64,000 nt of DNA. Origin: Ruthenibacterium lactatiformans. Its GTDB lineage: Bacteria > Bacillota > Clostridia > Oscillospirales > Ruminococcaceae. The position numbers and the translations under genes are program-made. This document shows, in pieces, positions 26,346 through 34,080 of the stretch. The stretch lies in assembly GCF_000949455.1 (NCBI RefSeq), contig NZ_JXXK01000001.1:62001-126000 (forward strand), read 5' to 3'. Under the pieces are notes generated by a model, which was not told the origin of the DNA, did no database searches, and saw only the letters and a list, made by a program, of their open reading frames with translations. Positions within the stretch are counted from its first letter, which is position 1, and each line of letters starts with the position of its first letter.

Positions 26346-27755
26346 TTGAACCGAGTTGCTTCATTGCTTTTTAATGCGCGGCGCATTTTAAAGCGCACAC
26401 AGCTGGAGGGACCCCTGCCGGACGACGGAGACCTGCTGAGGCGGGCGTTCCGCGTCGCATGGCCTTCCACGCTGGAATCCTTTCTGGTGGCGCTTGTCAG
26501 CGTGGTGGATACCATTATGGTATCGTCACTGGGAGCCGCGGCCATTGCGGCCATCGGTCTGACCGGGCAGCCGAAATTCATTTGTCTGGCGGTTTTCCTT
26601 TCTGTGAATGTGGCGGTCAGTGCCATTGTAGCACGGCGCAAGGGGGAAGGAGACCGCGAAGGCGCAAATCGTGTTCTGGTACAGGCAATTTTGATCACAG
26701 TGGTGCTTACTGTCGTTATCACCGCTCTAGCGCTCATTTTTGCAGAGCCGGTGCTTCGGCTCGCGGGAACCAACGAGGACACGCACGAGCTTGCCACGGG
26801 TTATTTTCGCATCATTGTGGGCTGCCAGTTTTTCAACGTGCTGAATATGGTCATCAATGCGGCTCAGCGCGGCGTCGGCAACACAAAAATTGCGATGCGT
26901 ACCAATATTGTTTCAAATCTTGTGAATATTGTGTTCAACTACCTGCTTATCGGCGGAAACTTCGGCTTCCCGGCACTGGGGGTAAACGGCGCTGCCATCG
27001 CAACAGTGCTGGGTACTGTCGTAGCCAGCGGAATGGCTTTGCGCTCGGTAATGCATCCCGACAGCTTCCTCTGCTTATTTTACAATAAAAGGCCGGTGGG
27101 CTTTGACCGCAAGACACTCGGCTCCATCGCCAACATTGGTTCCGCCACCCTGGCGGAACAGCTGTTCCTGCGTTTTGGCTTCCTGATGTACACGATGGTC
27201 GTGGCGCGCCTGGGAACGAACGCATTTGCCGCCCATCAGATCGGCATGAATATTATTACCATTTCCTTTGCGTTTGGCGACGGCCTTTCTGTTGCGTCGG
27301 TGTCACTTGTCGGGCAGAGCCTGGGAGAAAAGCGTCCGGACCTGGCCAAGGTGTACGGCGGCTTTTGCCAGCGGCTGGGCTTTTTGTGCTCGGCAGCGGT
27401 GGCGTTTGTGTATGTTGTATTTGGCCGCGATGTGTTCCGCCTTTTTTCAGCAGATCCGGAGATCCTCGATTACGGCGCCATGATCATGGATTTCGTCGCG
27501 GTCATCGTGTTCCTGCAGATATCTCAGGTGATTTACAGCGGGTGCCTGCGCGGCGGCGGCGATACGCGTTTCGTGGCGCTGGTTTCTCTTATCAGTGTGG
27601 CGTGTATCCGTCCGCTGTCCGGCTGGCTGTTTGTTTATCCGCTGGGCATGGGGCTGTTCGGTGCATGGCTCGGCTTGGCCATCGATCAGCTTCTGCGCCT
27701 GTTGCTCACAATGTGGCGCTTCAAACATGACAAGTGGCTCAAAATCAAAATTTGA
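26346..27755 (+). CDS. MATE-family multidrug/sodium or proton antiporter
   Basis: About 469 residues with 12 membrane segments in two six-helix halves. The N-half has AWPSTLESFLVALVSVVDTIMVS and the conserved NIVFNYLLIGG and GVNGAAIAT motifs; the C-half has AHQIGMNI and CLRGGGDTRF. It exports cationic drugs or metabolites. The TTG at 26346 is favoured because GGAGG (26333-26337) lies 8 bases before it; an ATG at 26331 would place that ribosome site inside the gene. Monocistronic. Confidence 0.88.
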   Translation: MNRVASLLFNARRILKRTQLEGPLPDDGDLLRRAFRVAWPSTLESFLVALVSVVDTIMVSSLGAAAIAAIGLTGQPKFICLAVFLSVNVAVSAIVARRKGEGDREGANRVLVQAILITVVLTVVITALALIFAEPVLRLAGTNEDTHELATGYFRIIVGCQFFNVLNMVINAAQRGVGNTKIAMRTNIVSNLVNIVFNYLLIGGNFGFPALGVNGAAIATVLGTVVASGMALRSVMHPDSFLCLFYNKRPVGFDRKTLGSIANIGSATLAEQLFLRFGFLMYTMVVARLGTNAFAAHQIGMNIITISFAFGDGLSVASVSLVGQSLGEKRPDLAKVYGGFCQRLGFLCSAAVAFVYVVFGRDVFRLFSADPEILDYGAMIMDFVAVIVFLQISQVIYSGCLRGGGDTRFVALVSLISVACIRPLSGWLFVYPLGMGLFGAWLGLAIDQLLRLLLTMWRFKHDKWLKIKI

Positions 27756-27768
27756 CCCATTCATGGCG

Positions 27769-27795
27769 GCGTTTCTGCACGGGAGCGCCGCCTTT
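27769..27795 (+). terminator. Terminator after the MATE gene
   Basis: GGCGGCG pairs with CGCCGCC, then TTTTT. Confidence 0.8.
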
Positions 27796-27933
27796 TTGGT
27801 TGCGGATGATACATATTTCCCATATCAAAAAAGGGATAAATGTAGTATAATAACCCCGAAGCCGCAGAGCGATGTTCAGAGGGGCGGGCAAATGGCGGCA
27901 GCGCATATGTAAAACATAATGTGGAGGGGTTCC

Positions 27934-28593
27934 ATGAATGTATTTGATATTGTCGGGCCTGTGATGATCGGGCCGTCCAGCTCACATACCGCGGGCGCGG
28001 CGCGTATTGGGCTCATCGCACGGGCGCTTTTGGGTGCTCCGGCCGTGACGGCGGACATTCGTTTGCACGGCAGTTTTGCCAAGACATACCGGGGCCACGG
28101 GACGGATAAGGCGCTTGTCGCGGGGATACTGGGCATGAAGCCCGATGACGCGCGCCTGCGCGACAGTTTGACGCTTGCGCAGAAAGCCGGGCTGGCCATC
28201 ACCATCATGCCGGCTGCTTTGGAAAATGCACACCCCAATACCGCGCTTATCACTTTGACGGATGCGCAGGGACATACGGTGAGCGTGCAGGGAGCTTCAG
28301 TGGGCGGAGGAAATATTCTTGTCACACGCGTAAACGGCATGGCTGTGGAGATCACCGGTCAGTATACGACGCTGATCGTACTGCACCGTGATGCGCCAGG
28401 AACGATTGCCGCCGTTACGGAGGAAATGAGCCGGCGCGGCGTCAATATCTGTAATTTCCGCCTTTCCCGCGCACAAAAAGGAGGAACAGCGGTCATGACC
28501 ATCGAGGTGGACGGCGCGCTGGAGCCTGATGTGAATTCCTGTGTGGAAAAACTTCCGAATGTATTGTCGTCCACGATGCTTGCACCGATGTAA
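27934..28593 (+). CDS. sdaAB: L-serine dehydratase, beta subunit
   Basis: 219 residues. N-terminal SDH beta domain (FDIVGPVMIGPSSSHTAGAARIG, the serine-binding SSSHT loop) followed by an ACT domain (about 145-219: LIVLHRDAPGTIAAVTEEMSRRGVNI). With the alpha subunit it forms the oxygen-sensitive iron-sulfur enzyme converting L-serine to pyruvate and ammonia. GGAGGGG precedes ATG 27934; the alpha gene follows after 15 bases. A TATAAT at 27846-27851 is a probable -10 element. Confidence 0.95.
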   Translation: MNVFDIVGPVMIGPSSSHTAGAARIGLIARALLGAPAVTADIRLHGSFAKTYRGHGTDKALVAGILGMKPDDARLRDSLTLAQKAGLAITIMPAALENAHPNTALITLTDAQGHTVSVQGASVGGGNILVTRVNGMAVEITGQYTTLIVLHRDAPGTIAAVTEEMSRRGVNICNFRLSRAQKGGTAVMTIEVDGALEPDVNSCVEKLPNVLSSTMLAPM

Positions 28594-28608
28594 CGGGGGA
28601 GAATGAGA

Positions 28609-29547
28609 ATGGATTTAAGATATGATTCAATCGCCGCATTGATCGAAGCAGCGAAACAAAGCGGGAGGAAGCTCTCTGAGCTGGTGCTGGAGCAGCAGGC
28701 GGTACAAATGGAACAGAGCGCGGACGAATTGTATGAAATCATGCGCAAAAGCTACGCGGTAATGGCGGCATCCGTGGAGGAGGGGAAAGCGCCCGGCGTA
28801 CGTTCGGCCAGCGGCCTTTCGGGCGGAGACGCTTACCGTATGGCACGTGCAGAGCGGGAAGGGAACGTGCTGTGCGGCGGGGTGTTCTCCGGCGCGCTCA
28901 CCCGCGCGCTTGCAGTCAGCGAATGGAACGCGGCAATGGGCCGTATCGTTGCGGCGCCCACGGCAGGCTCCTGCGGAATTCTGCCGGCCGCCGTGCTCAC
29001 GTTGCAGGCAGAGCGTAAGCTGCCGGAGCGCGCTTGCGTGATGTCACTGTTCACGGCGTCAGCGGTTGGTATGGTGATTGCAAACAATGCGTGCATTGCG
29101 GGCGCGCAGGGCGGCTGTCAGGCCGAGTGCGGCAGTGCCGCAGCCATGGCTGCGGCGGCTCTTGTGGAATTGTGCGGCGGCACGCCGGATATGCTGGGTG
29201 ACGCGGTGTCCATCTCTCTGGGCAATGTATTGGGTCTTGTGTGTGACCCTGTGGCCGGTCTTGTGGAAATTCCCTGCATCCACCGCAATGCGGCAGGCGT
29301 GGCGGGCGCTCTTGTTGCGGCGCAGCTCGCGCTGGCTGGCATTCGCAGCCCTATCCCCGCCGATGAAGCGATCCTCGCGATGAAGCGCGTAGGCGACGCG
29401 ATGCCCACGGCATTGAAGGAAACAGCAGAAGGAGGCCTCGCGGCGACGCCGGCAGGCAAGCGGCTGTACGAACAGGTGTTCGGCAAAAATGAAGAGGGCG
29501 ATGCCTCTCCTGCATGCCCTCAGGGGTGCAGCGCCTGCAGGATGTAA
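28609..29547 (+). CDS. sdaAA: L-serine dehydratase, alpha (iron-sulfur) subunit
   Basis: 312 residues. Contains the conserved SGGDAYRM segment, IVAAPTAGSCGILPA, GAQGGCQAECGSAAAMAAAA and DPVAGLVEIPCIHRN; the cysteines in the latter three stretches are the ligands of the catalytic [4Fe-4S] cluster. The last residues (CPQGCSACRM) add an extra cysteine-rich tail. ATG 28609 is preferred over 28603 because it sits 8 bases after GGGGGAG. Ends at a strong terminator. Confidence 0.95.
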   Translation: MDLRYDSIAALIEAAKQSGRKLSELVLEQQAVQMEQSADELYEIMRKSYAVMAASVEEGKAPGVRSASGLSGGDAYRMARAEREGNVLCGGVFSGALTRALAVSEWNAAMGRIVAAPTAGSCGILPAAVLTLQAERKLPERACVMSLFTASAVGMVIANNACIAGAQGGCQAECGSAAAMAAAALVELCGGTPDMLGDAVSISLGNVLGLVCDPVAGLVEIPCIHRNAAGVAGALVAAQLALAGIRSPIPADEAILAMKRVGDAMPTALKETAEGGLAATPAGKRLYEQVFGKNEEGDASPACPQGCSACRM

Positions 29548-29586
29548 CGCAAATCTGCAAATCAAAAAGATACGAATCAATAAGAA

Positions 29587-29632
29587 AAAGCTCTCCGAAA
29601 CAGCCCAATTGACTGTTCCGGGGAGCTTTTTT
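29587..29632 (+). terminator. Terminator of the serine dehydratase operon
   Basis: AAAAGCTCTCCGAAACAG pairs with CTGTTCCGGGGAGCTTTT, followed by TTTT. Confidence 0.9.
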
Positions 29633-29647
29633 GTGGAAATGGAATTT

Positions 29648-29773
29648 ATGCGCATTCAAGATGGATTCCGCGCTAAAAGCCAAATGCAAGATGTTCTTAT
29701 TTGCGAAAACGGAGTGGCGGTATACAGGCAGTGCGGCTCCTTGCCGGAGAATGTCCTGTTTGCCGAGCGATAG
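29648..29773 (+). CDS. Tiny ORF upstream of the recombinase, hypothetical
   Basis: 41 codons starting MRIQDGFRAKSQMQDVLICE and ending in LFAER. No ribosome site is evident. Directly after its stop, another frame stays open over the next 97 bases (GLLMHKYYRGDLYETANIYC), so a single indel could have split one protein of about 75 residues. I recognise no family. Low-confidence gene, listed because it lies in the otherwise unexplained 460 bases before the recombinase. Confidence 0.3.
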   Translation: MRIQDGFRAKSQMQDVLICENGVAVYRQCGSLPENVLFAER

Positions 29774-29814
29774 GGACGGGCTGCTGATGCATAAGTATTA
29801 CCGGGGCGATCTAT

Positions 29815-29943
29815 ATGAAACGGCCAATATTTATTGTAACAGAATCCTTTCAGGCGAAAACAGAGGCTGAAAGGAAGACATCCGTTCAGCAGAAAATGGA
29901 GCAATACTTACAATCCCGTACAGAAAATTCTTCCTGTGTGTGA
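29815..29943 (+). CDS. Small hypothetical protein, 42 residues
   Basis: Starts MKRPIFIVTESFQAKTEAER and continues as an amphipathic charged helix (VQQKMEQYLQSR). The charged helical pattern looks protein-like, and small ORFs of this kind often precede large serine recombinases in Clostridia (from general knowledge). Only a weak GGGGCG precedes it. The following 66 bases contain a further open stretch in another frame ending at the recombinase ATG. Function unknown. Confidence 0.4.
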   Translation: MKRPIFIVTESFQAKTEAERKTSVQQKMEQYLQSRTENSSCV

Positions 29944-30009
29944 CGGCTGTTTTGAAAACGATGTGGCCGTATTGCCGTTGCAGCAGAACACTGTGCAGGA
30001 GGTAGTGCC

Positions 30010-31566
30010 ATGACGGCGGCGATTTATTGCAGGCTGAGCCGGGAGGATGAGGAGAAGCAATCGGAGTCCGAGAGCATCCAAAACCAGAAATCCATGCTCA
30101 TCAAGTACGCGCTGGACAAGGGCTGGGACATTTACAATATTTATTGTGATGAAGATTACTCCGGCATTGACCGGGAGCGCCCGGCCTTTCGACAGCTTAT
30201 CGCGGATGCAGAGGCGCGGCGGTTCGACATTGTGCTGGTGAAAACACAGTCGCGCTTTACGCGCGACATGGAATTGGTCGAAAAATACATCCACGGCTTA
30301 TTCGCGGAGTGGGGCATTCGTTTTGTCGCTACGGTCGACAACGTGGACACGGACATCAAGGGCAACAAAAAAGCGCGGCAGATCAACGGCCTTGTCAACG
30401 AGTGGTATCTGGAAGACTTATCGGAAAATATCCGTACTGTGTTCGACTACAAGCGCCGGGCGGGACAATACATCGGAGGGTTCCCGCTTTACGGCTACCG
30501 GAAAGACCCGGCGGATAAAAATAAGCTGATCGTGGAGCCGCAGGCGGCCGCCGTGGTGCGGCGCATCTACGCGCTGTATCTGGCGGGGCATGGCACACAG
30601 AGCATCGCGGCCATTCTGAACCGGGACGGCGTGCCGAACCCGACGAGGCACAAGCAGGCGATGGGCTATCCGTACCGTAACGGCGCAGCGCACAACGACC
30701 ATGGGCTGTGGAACCGCACGACAGTAAGCCGTATCCTGCGGGATCAGATGTATACGGGAGACCTTGTACAGGGGCGCACAAAAAAAATCAGCTATAAATC
30801 CAAAAAGATGGCTTCTGTACCGCAGCGCGATTGGATCATTGTGCCAGATTCCCATGAGCCGGTCATCAGCCGCAGAACGTTCGAGCGCGTACAGGAAATG
30901 CTGCATGCGCGCACACGCTCCACGGGGCTGGGAGAGGTGCATCCACTGGCGGGGAAAGTCCATTGTATGCAGTGCGGCAGCGCGATGCAGCGCTACAGCA
31001 ACGGCCGGGCTGCCGGCAAATATTCTTATCTCAGGTGCAAGCTGTATGCGACGCACAAGCCTCTGTGTACAAATCATAACATCCGCCTGGACTGGTTGGA
31101 GGAGGAGGTGCTGCGCCGGCTGCAATGTCATATAAATCGCTATTTCGATCCGCAGCAGGCGGATGTATGCGCTATGGAAGATCTTGCACAGAGCGACCGG
31201 AAACGCCGTACAAAGGAACAATTGCGCCTGAAGATGGAGCTTGAGCAGCGGGTCAAGGCATTGCACGACCTGTATTTGGACAAATCCCGTGGCATTCTGG
31301 AAGAAGAACAGTTTCTGGAACTGAACCGGGTTTACCTTGCGGACAAAAAAGAATTGATACACAGGCTCGAAGCATTGGCTCTTGAGGAAAAAGAGGAACA
31401 AAAAGCGCCGGGAGGCAGGACGAAACTGGAGACTTACTTACAGGAGATTACGGAAGCATCCGCTCTGACAAGGGAACTGGCGGCTCTTTTTATTCAAGAT
31501 GTTCAGATAGGAGAAAGAGATGGTAAAACAGGTGCGCAGGAAATAAAAATCGACTGGCTGATTTGA
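30010..31566 (+). CDS. Large serine recombinase (integrase/resolvase family)
   Basis: 518 residues. The resolvase domain (about 3-150) shows the catalytic serine in YCRLS (Ser10) and the arginines of the active site (RFTRDMELVEKYI). The Recombinase domain follows (about 165-270: GGFPLYGYRKDP, IAAILNRDGVPNPTR), then a zinc ribbon with CMQCG and RCKLY...C near 318-350, and a long coiled coil (about 375-455). These are the parts of large serine integrases that act on attP/attB. AGGAGGT precedes ATG 30010. It is the only recombinase in the element, but lies 10 kb from the nearer border instead of beside it. Confidence 0.93.
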   Translation: MTAAIYCRLSREDEEKQSESESIQNQKSMLIKYALDKGWDIYNIYCDEDYSGIDRERPAFRQLIADAEARRFDIVLVKTQSRFTRDMELVEKYIHGLFAEWGIRFVATVDNVDTDIKGNKKARQINGLVNEWYLEDLSENIRTVFDYKRRAGQYIGGFPLYGYRKDPADKNKLIVEPQAAAVVRRIYALYLAGHGTQSIAAILNRDGVPNPTRHKQAMGYPYRNGAAHNDHGLWNRTTVSRILRDQMYTGDLVQGRTKKISYKSKKMASVPQRDWIIVPDSHEPVISRRTFERVQEMLHARTRSTGLGEVHPLAGKVHCMQCGSAMQRYSNGRAAGKYSYLRCKLYATHKPLCTNHNIRLDWLEEEVLRRLQCHINRYFDPQQADVCAMEDLAQSDRKRRTKEQLRLKMELEQRVKALHDLYLDKSRGILEEEQFLELNRVYLADKKELIHRLEALALEEKEEQKAPGGRTKLETYLQEITEASALTRELAALFIQDVQIGERDGKTGAQEIKIDWLI

Positions 31567-31741
31567 GAAAAAATTCGTGGATGCCGTGGAGATTGTGGCA
31601 TATTCCGTATTTTATTTGTATCTGCCGTTCCGCCGTTCCGCACAAAAGCTGGGTACTAGGAATTTTTGCTGGATTTTGTTATTATATAGAAGAGCTTTTC
31701 TATTGCAGTTCCTGAGCATGAGACAGGGAGAGGTGATTTTT

Positions 31742-32833
31742 GTGGCGAACCGCATAAGCGGATTTTTCAAGCGGTGCTTTCCCGTATCCGCAGGAGACTG
31801 CTTGAAAACGCTGTTCGGTCTGTTTCTGGCGACAGCGTCGTGCATCATTTTGCGGGAACTTAACCCGGGAGATGATTACATGGCGGCTGTACAGGTCATT
31901 TATGTGTTGGCGGCGTTCATGATTGCAAGGTTTACCCAGGGCTTTTTGTACGGAACCTTTGCCGCAGTCGCGGGCGTGCTGCTTACCAACTTTATTTTCA
32001 CCTATCCGTACTGGGCGTTCAATTTCACGCTGCCCGGTTATCCTGTAACGATTTTGTGTGCGCTCATTGTCTCCGTCACAACAAGCACGATGACGGCCCG
32101 CATCAAGGAACAGGGACAGCTTCAGCTTGAAGCAGAGCGCGAAAAGATGCGCAGCAATCTGCTGCGAGCCGTGTCGCATGACCTGCGCACGCCGCTTACT
32201 TCCATTCTGGGGGCAAGTTCTGCGATTTTGGAAAATGACAGTGTGCTCACAGCAAAAGAACGCCTTACTTTGCTGGGAGAGATACACGAAGATGCCGAAT
32301 GGCTCGTGGGTATGGTTGAAAATCTGCTTACGGTTACGCGTGTAGACGGGGCGGTGGGAGCGAATTTGAATAAAGTACCGGAGGCGGCTGAGGAAGTTGT
32401 TGCAGAAGCTGTTTCAAAATTTCGAAAACGTTTCCCGGAACGCGTGATCTCGGCTTCTGTGCCGGACGATTTGCTGATGGTGCCCATGGATGCGATGCTC
32501 ATCAAGCAGGTGATCATAAATCTGCTGGAAAACGTGGCTTTTCATACTCCGCCGGATACAAGAGCAAGGCTTACCGTGTCACGGCAGGGGAAAAACGCAC
32601 AATTTTGCGTTAGTGACAACGGCGCGGGCATTTCTCCGGAACGGCTTGCGCATATTTTTGACGGCATGTTTCAAAGGGACAGAGAGGACCATGCGGACGC
32701 CCACCACAGCATGGGAATCGGCCTTTCGGTCTGCAACAGTATTGTAAAAGCGCACGGCGGAACCATGGAGGCGCGCAACGTGCCTGGAGGCGGCGCGGAG
32801 TTTACATTTCGGCTTCCGCTGGAGGAGGAATAA
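31742..32833 (+). CDS. KdpD-like sensor histidine kinase lacking the N-terminal Kdp domain
   Basis: 363 residues. A DUF4118 membrane module (four segments in about 20-115), then HisKA with AVSHDLRTPLT (His146) and HATPase with NLLENVAFHT, DNGAGIS and GIGLSVC. This is the C-terminal half of KdpD; the N-terminal KdpD and USP domains are missing. GTG 31742 follows GGGAGAGGTG; earlier in-frame codons overlap a likely promoter. The response regulator begins 2 bases after its stop. No kdpFABC is present, so trkHA in the same element is a plausible target. Confidence 0.85.
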   Translation: MANRISGFFKRCFPVSAGDCLKTLFGLFLATASCIILRELNPGDDYMAAVQVIYVLAAFMIARFTQGFLYGTFAAVAGVLLTNFIFTYPYWAFNFTLPGYPVTILCALIVSVTTSTMTARIKEQGQLQLEAEREKMRSNLLRAVSHDLRTPLTSILGASSAILENDSVLTAKERLTLLGEIHEDAEWLVGMVENLLTVTRVDGAVGANLNKVPEAAEEVVAEAVSKFRKRFPERVISASVPDDLLMVPMDAMLIKQVIINLLENVAFHTPPDTRARLTVSRQGKNAQFCVSDNGAGISPERLAHIFDGMFQRDREDHADAHHSMGIGLSVCNSIVKAHGGTMEARNVPGGGAEFTFRLPLEEE

Positions 32834-32835
32834 AA

Positions 32836-33546
32836 ATGGCAAACAAATATTTGATTTTACTGGTGGAAGATGAAAGCAACATTGCCAGTTTCATCACAAC
32901 GGTTCTGCGCGCGAACCAGTATGAGGTGAAACGCGCAGCCACGGGGGAGGAGGCGTTGATGATGGCGTCCTCCTACTGTCCGGATCTGATCATTCTGGAT
33001 TTGGGCCTGCCGGATATCGACGGGCAGAAAGTGCTCAGTACGGTGCGCAGCTGGACACAGACGCCGGTGATCGTTGTATCGGCGCGTTCCCATGAGCGGG
33101 ATAAGGTGGAATCTTTGGATCTGGGCGCGGATGATTATATCACAAAGCCTTTTGGGACCAGCGAGCTGTTGGCCCGTGTGCGCACAGCGCTGCGCCACAG
33201 CCAGAACAGAGCGGATATAAATGCATCGGGCGGCGTGTTCCGTGCGGGCAAAATGCGCATCGATTATGACAAGCGCCGGGTAACGGTAGACGGTGCGGAT
33301 GTGCATTTGACGCAAACGGAATATAATATCGTCGCGTTGCTGTCGCGCCATGCCGGGCGTGTGCTTACTTACGACTTTGTGATGCGGGAGACCTGGGGCC
33401 CCGGCGTTACAGGGGGCAGCAATCAGATTTTGCGCGTGAATATGGCAAATATTCGCCGCAAGATGGAAAAGAACCCCGCGGAGCCGGAATATATTTTTAC
33501 GGAGACCGGCGTCGGTTACCGGATGCTGGACGGGGAAAAGGAATAA
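32836..33546 (+). CDS. KdpE-like OmpR-family response regulator
   Basis: 236 residues. Receiver with Asp55 (LIILDLGLPDIDG, the KdpE signature) and Lys in ITKPFG; winged-helix domain from about 135 (LTQTEYNIVALLSRHAGRVL, then VGYRML). Partner of the preceding kinase. Confidence 0.92.
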   Translation: MANKYLILLVEDESNIASFITTVLRANQYEVKRAATGEEALMMASSYCPDLIILDLGLPDIDGQKVLSTVRSWTQTPVIVVSARSHERDKVESLDLGADDYITKPFGTSELLARVRTALRHSQNRADINASGGVFRAGKMRIDYDKRRVTVDGADVHLTQTEYNIVALLSRHAGRVLTYDFVMRETWGPGVTGGSNQILRVNMANIRRKMEKNPAEPEYIFTETGVGYRMLDGEKE

Positions 33547-33657
33547 GTCTTAACGGAAGATTGGCGGCTGCCCGCGGTTTCTTAACGGCAATTAACGCCT
33601 TTTTTCAGTATACTGGATTCTGCAATTATTATTTTCGGCGGAAAGGGCGGATTCCAG

Positions 33658-33954
33658 TTGGAGTATTATTTTGTAACAGCAGGAGCGATAAGAGATGAGC
33701 ACGGTGTGGTTCATAGGACCTATGGAATCGCACTTTGGAAAGACGGTGGGGTCCGACGGAAAATCGAAGATATCTCCACAAACAAACATCATGTAAAGTT
33801 GATGGCGGGGTGCATGAACCGTCGGCGTGTCGCCTCTGTGCATTTCGAAGGTGTGGTTGAGGATATGCTTGCGTGCGGTTCCCCGCGTGTGGCGAAGAAT
33901 AAAAGCTTTTTCTCTCAGGCTGTACGGCATATACATATTGCTGCTATTTATTAA
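33658..33954 (+). CDS. DUF6514-like small protein
   Basis: 98 residues from a TTG start, ribosome site GAAAGGG. The pattern YYFVTxxxIRDEHG, TYGIALW, IEDISTN and VHFEGVVEDML resembles the uncharacterised DUF6514 family of Clostridia. No membrane segment. It has its own terminator. Confidence 0.5.
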   Translation: MEYYFVTAGAIRDEHGVVHRTYGIALWKDGGVRRKIEDISTNKHHVKLMAGCMNRRRVASVHFEGVVEDMLACGSPRVAKNKSFFSQAVRHIHIAAIY

Positions 33955-33965
33955 GGATATATTGG

Positions 33966-34007
33966 GGCTGCGGGCGCTATCGAAGAGAGGGCGTCCGCAG
34001 TCTCTTT
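33966..34007 (+). terminator. Terminator after the DUF6514-like gene
   Basis: GGCTGCGGGCGC pairs with GCGTCCGCAGTC, followed by TCTTTTG. Confidence 0.7.
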
Positions 34008-34019
34008 TGTTTCGATGTT

Positions 34020-34048
34020 TTGCGCGCCGTCTGCATGTGTGCTATAAT
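34020..34048 (+). promoter_or_regulatory. Extended -10 promoter of the AraC regulator gene
   Basis: TTGCGC (34020-34025), 17-base spacer, TATAAT (34043-34048) preceded by TG at the extended -10 position (TGCTATAAT). Confidence 0.7.
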
Positions 34049-34080
34049 AATTTCTATGGCTAACGAGAGGGATGGGGAAG

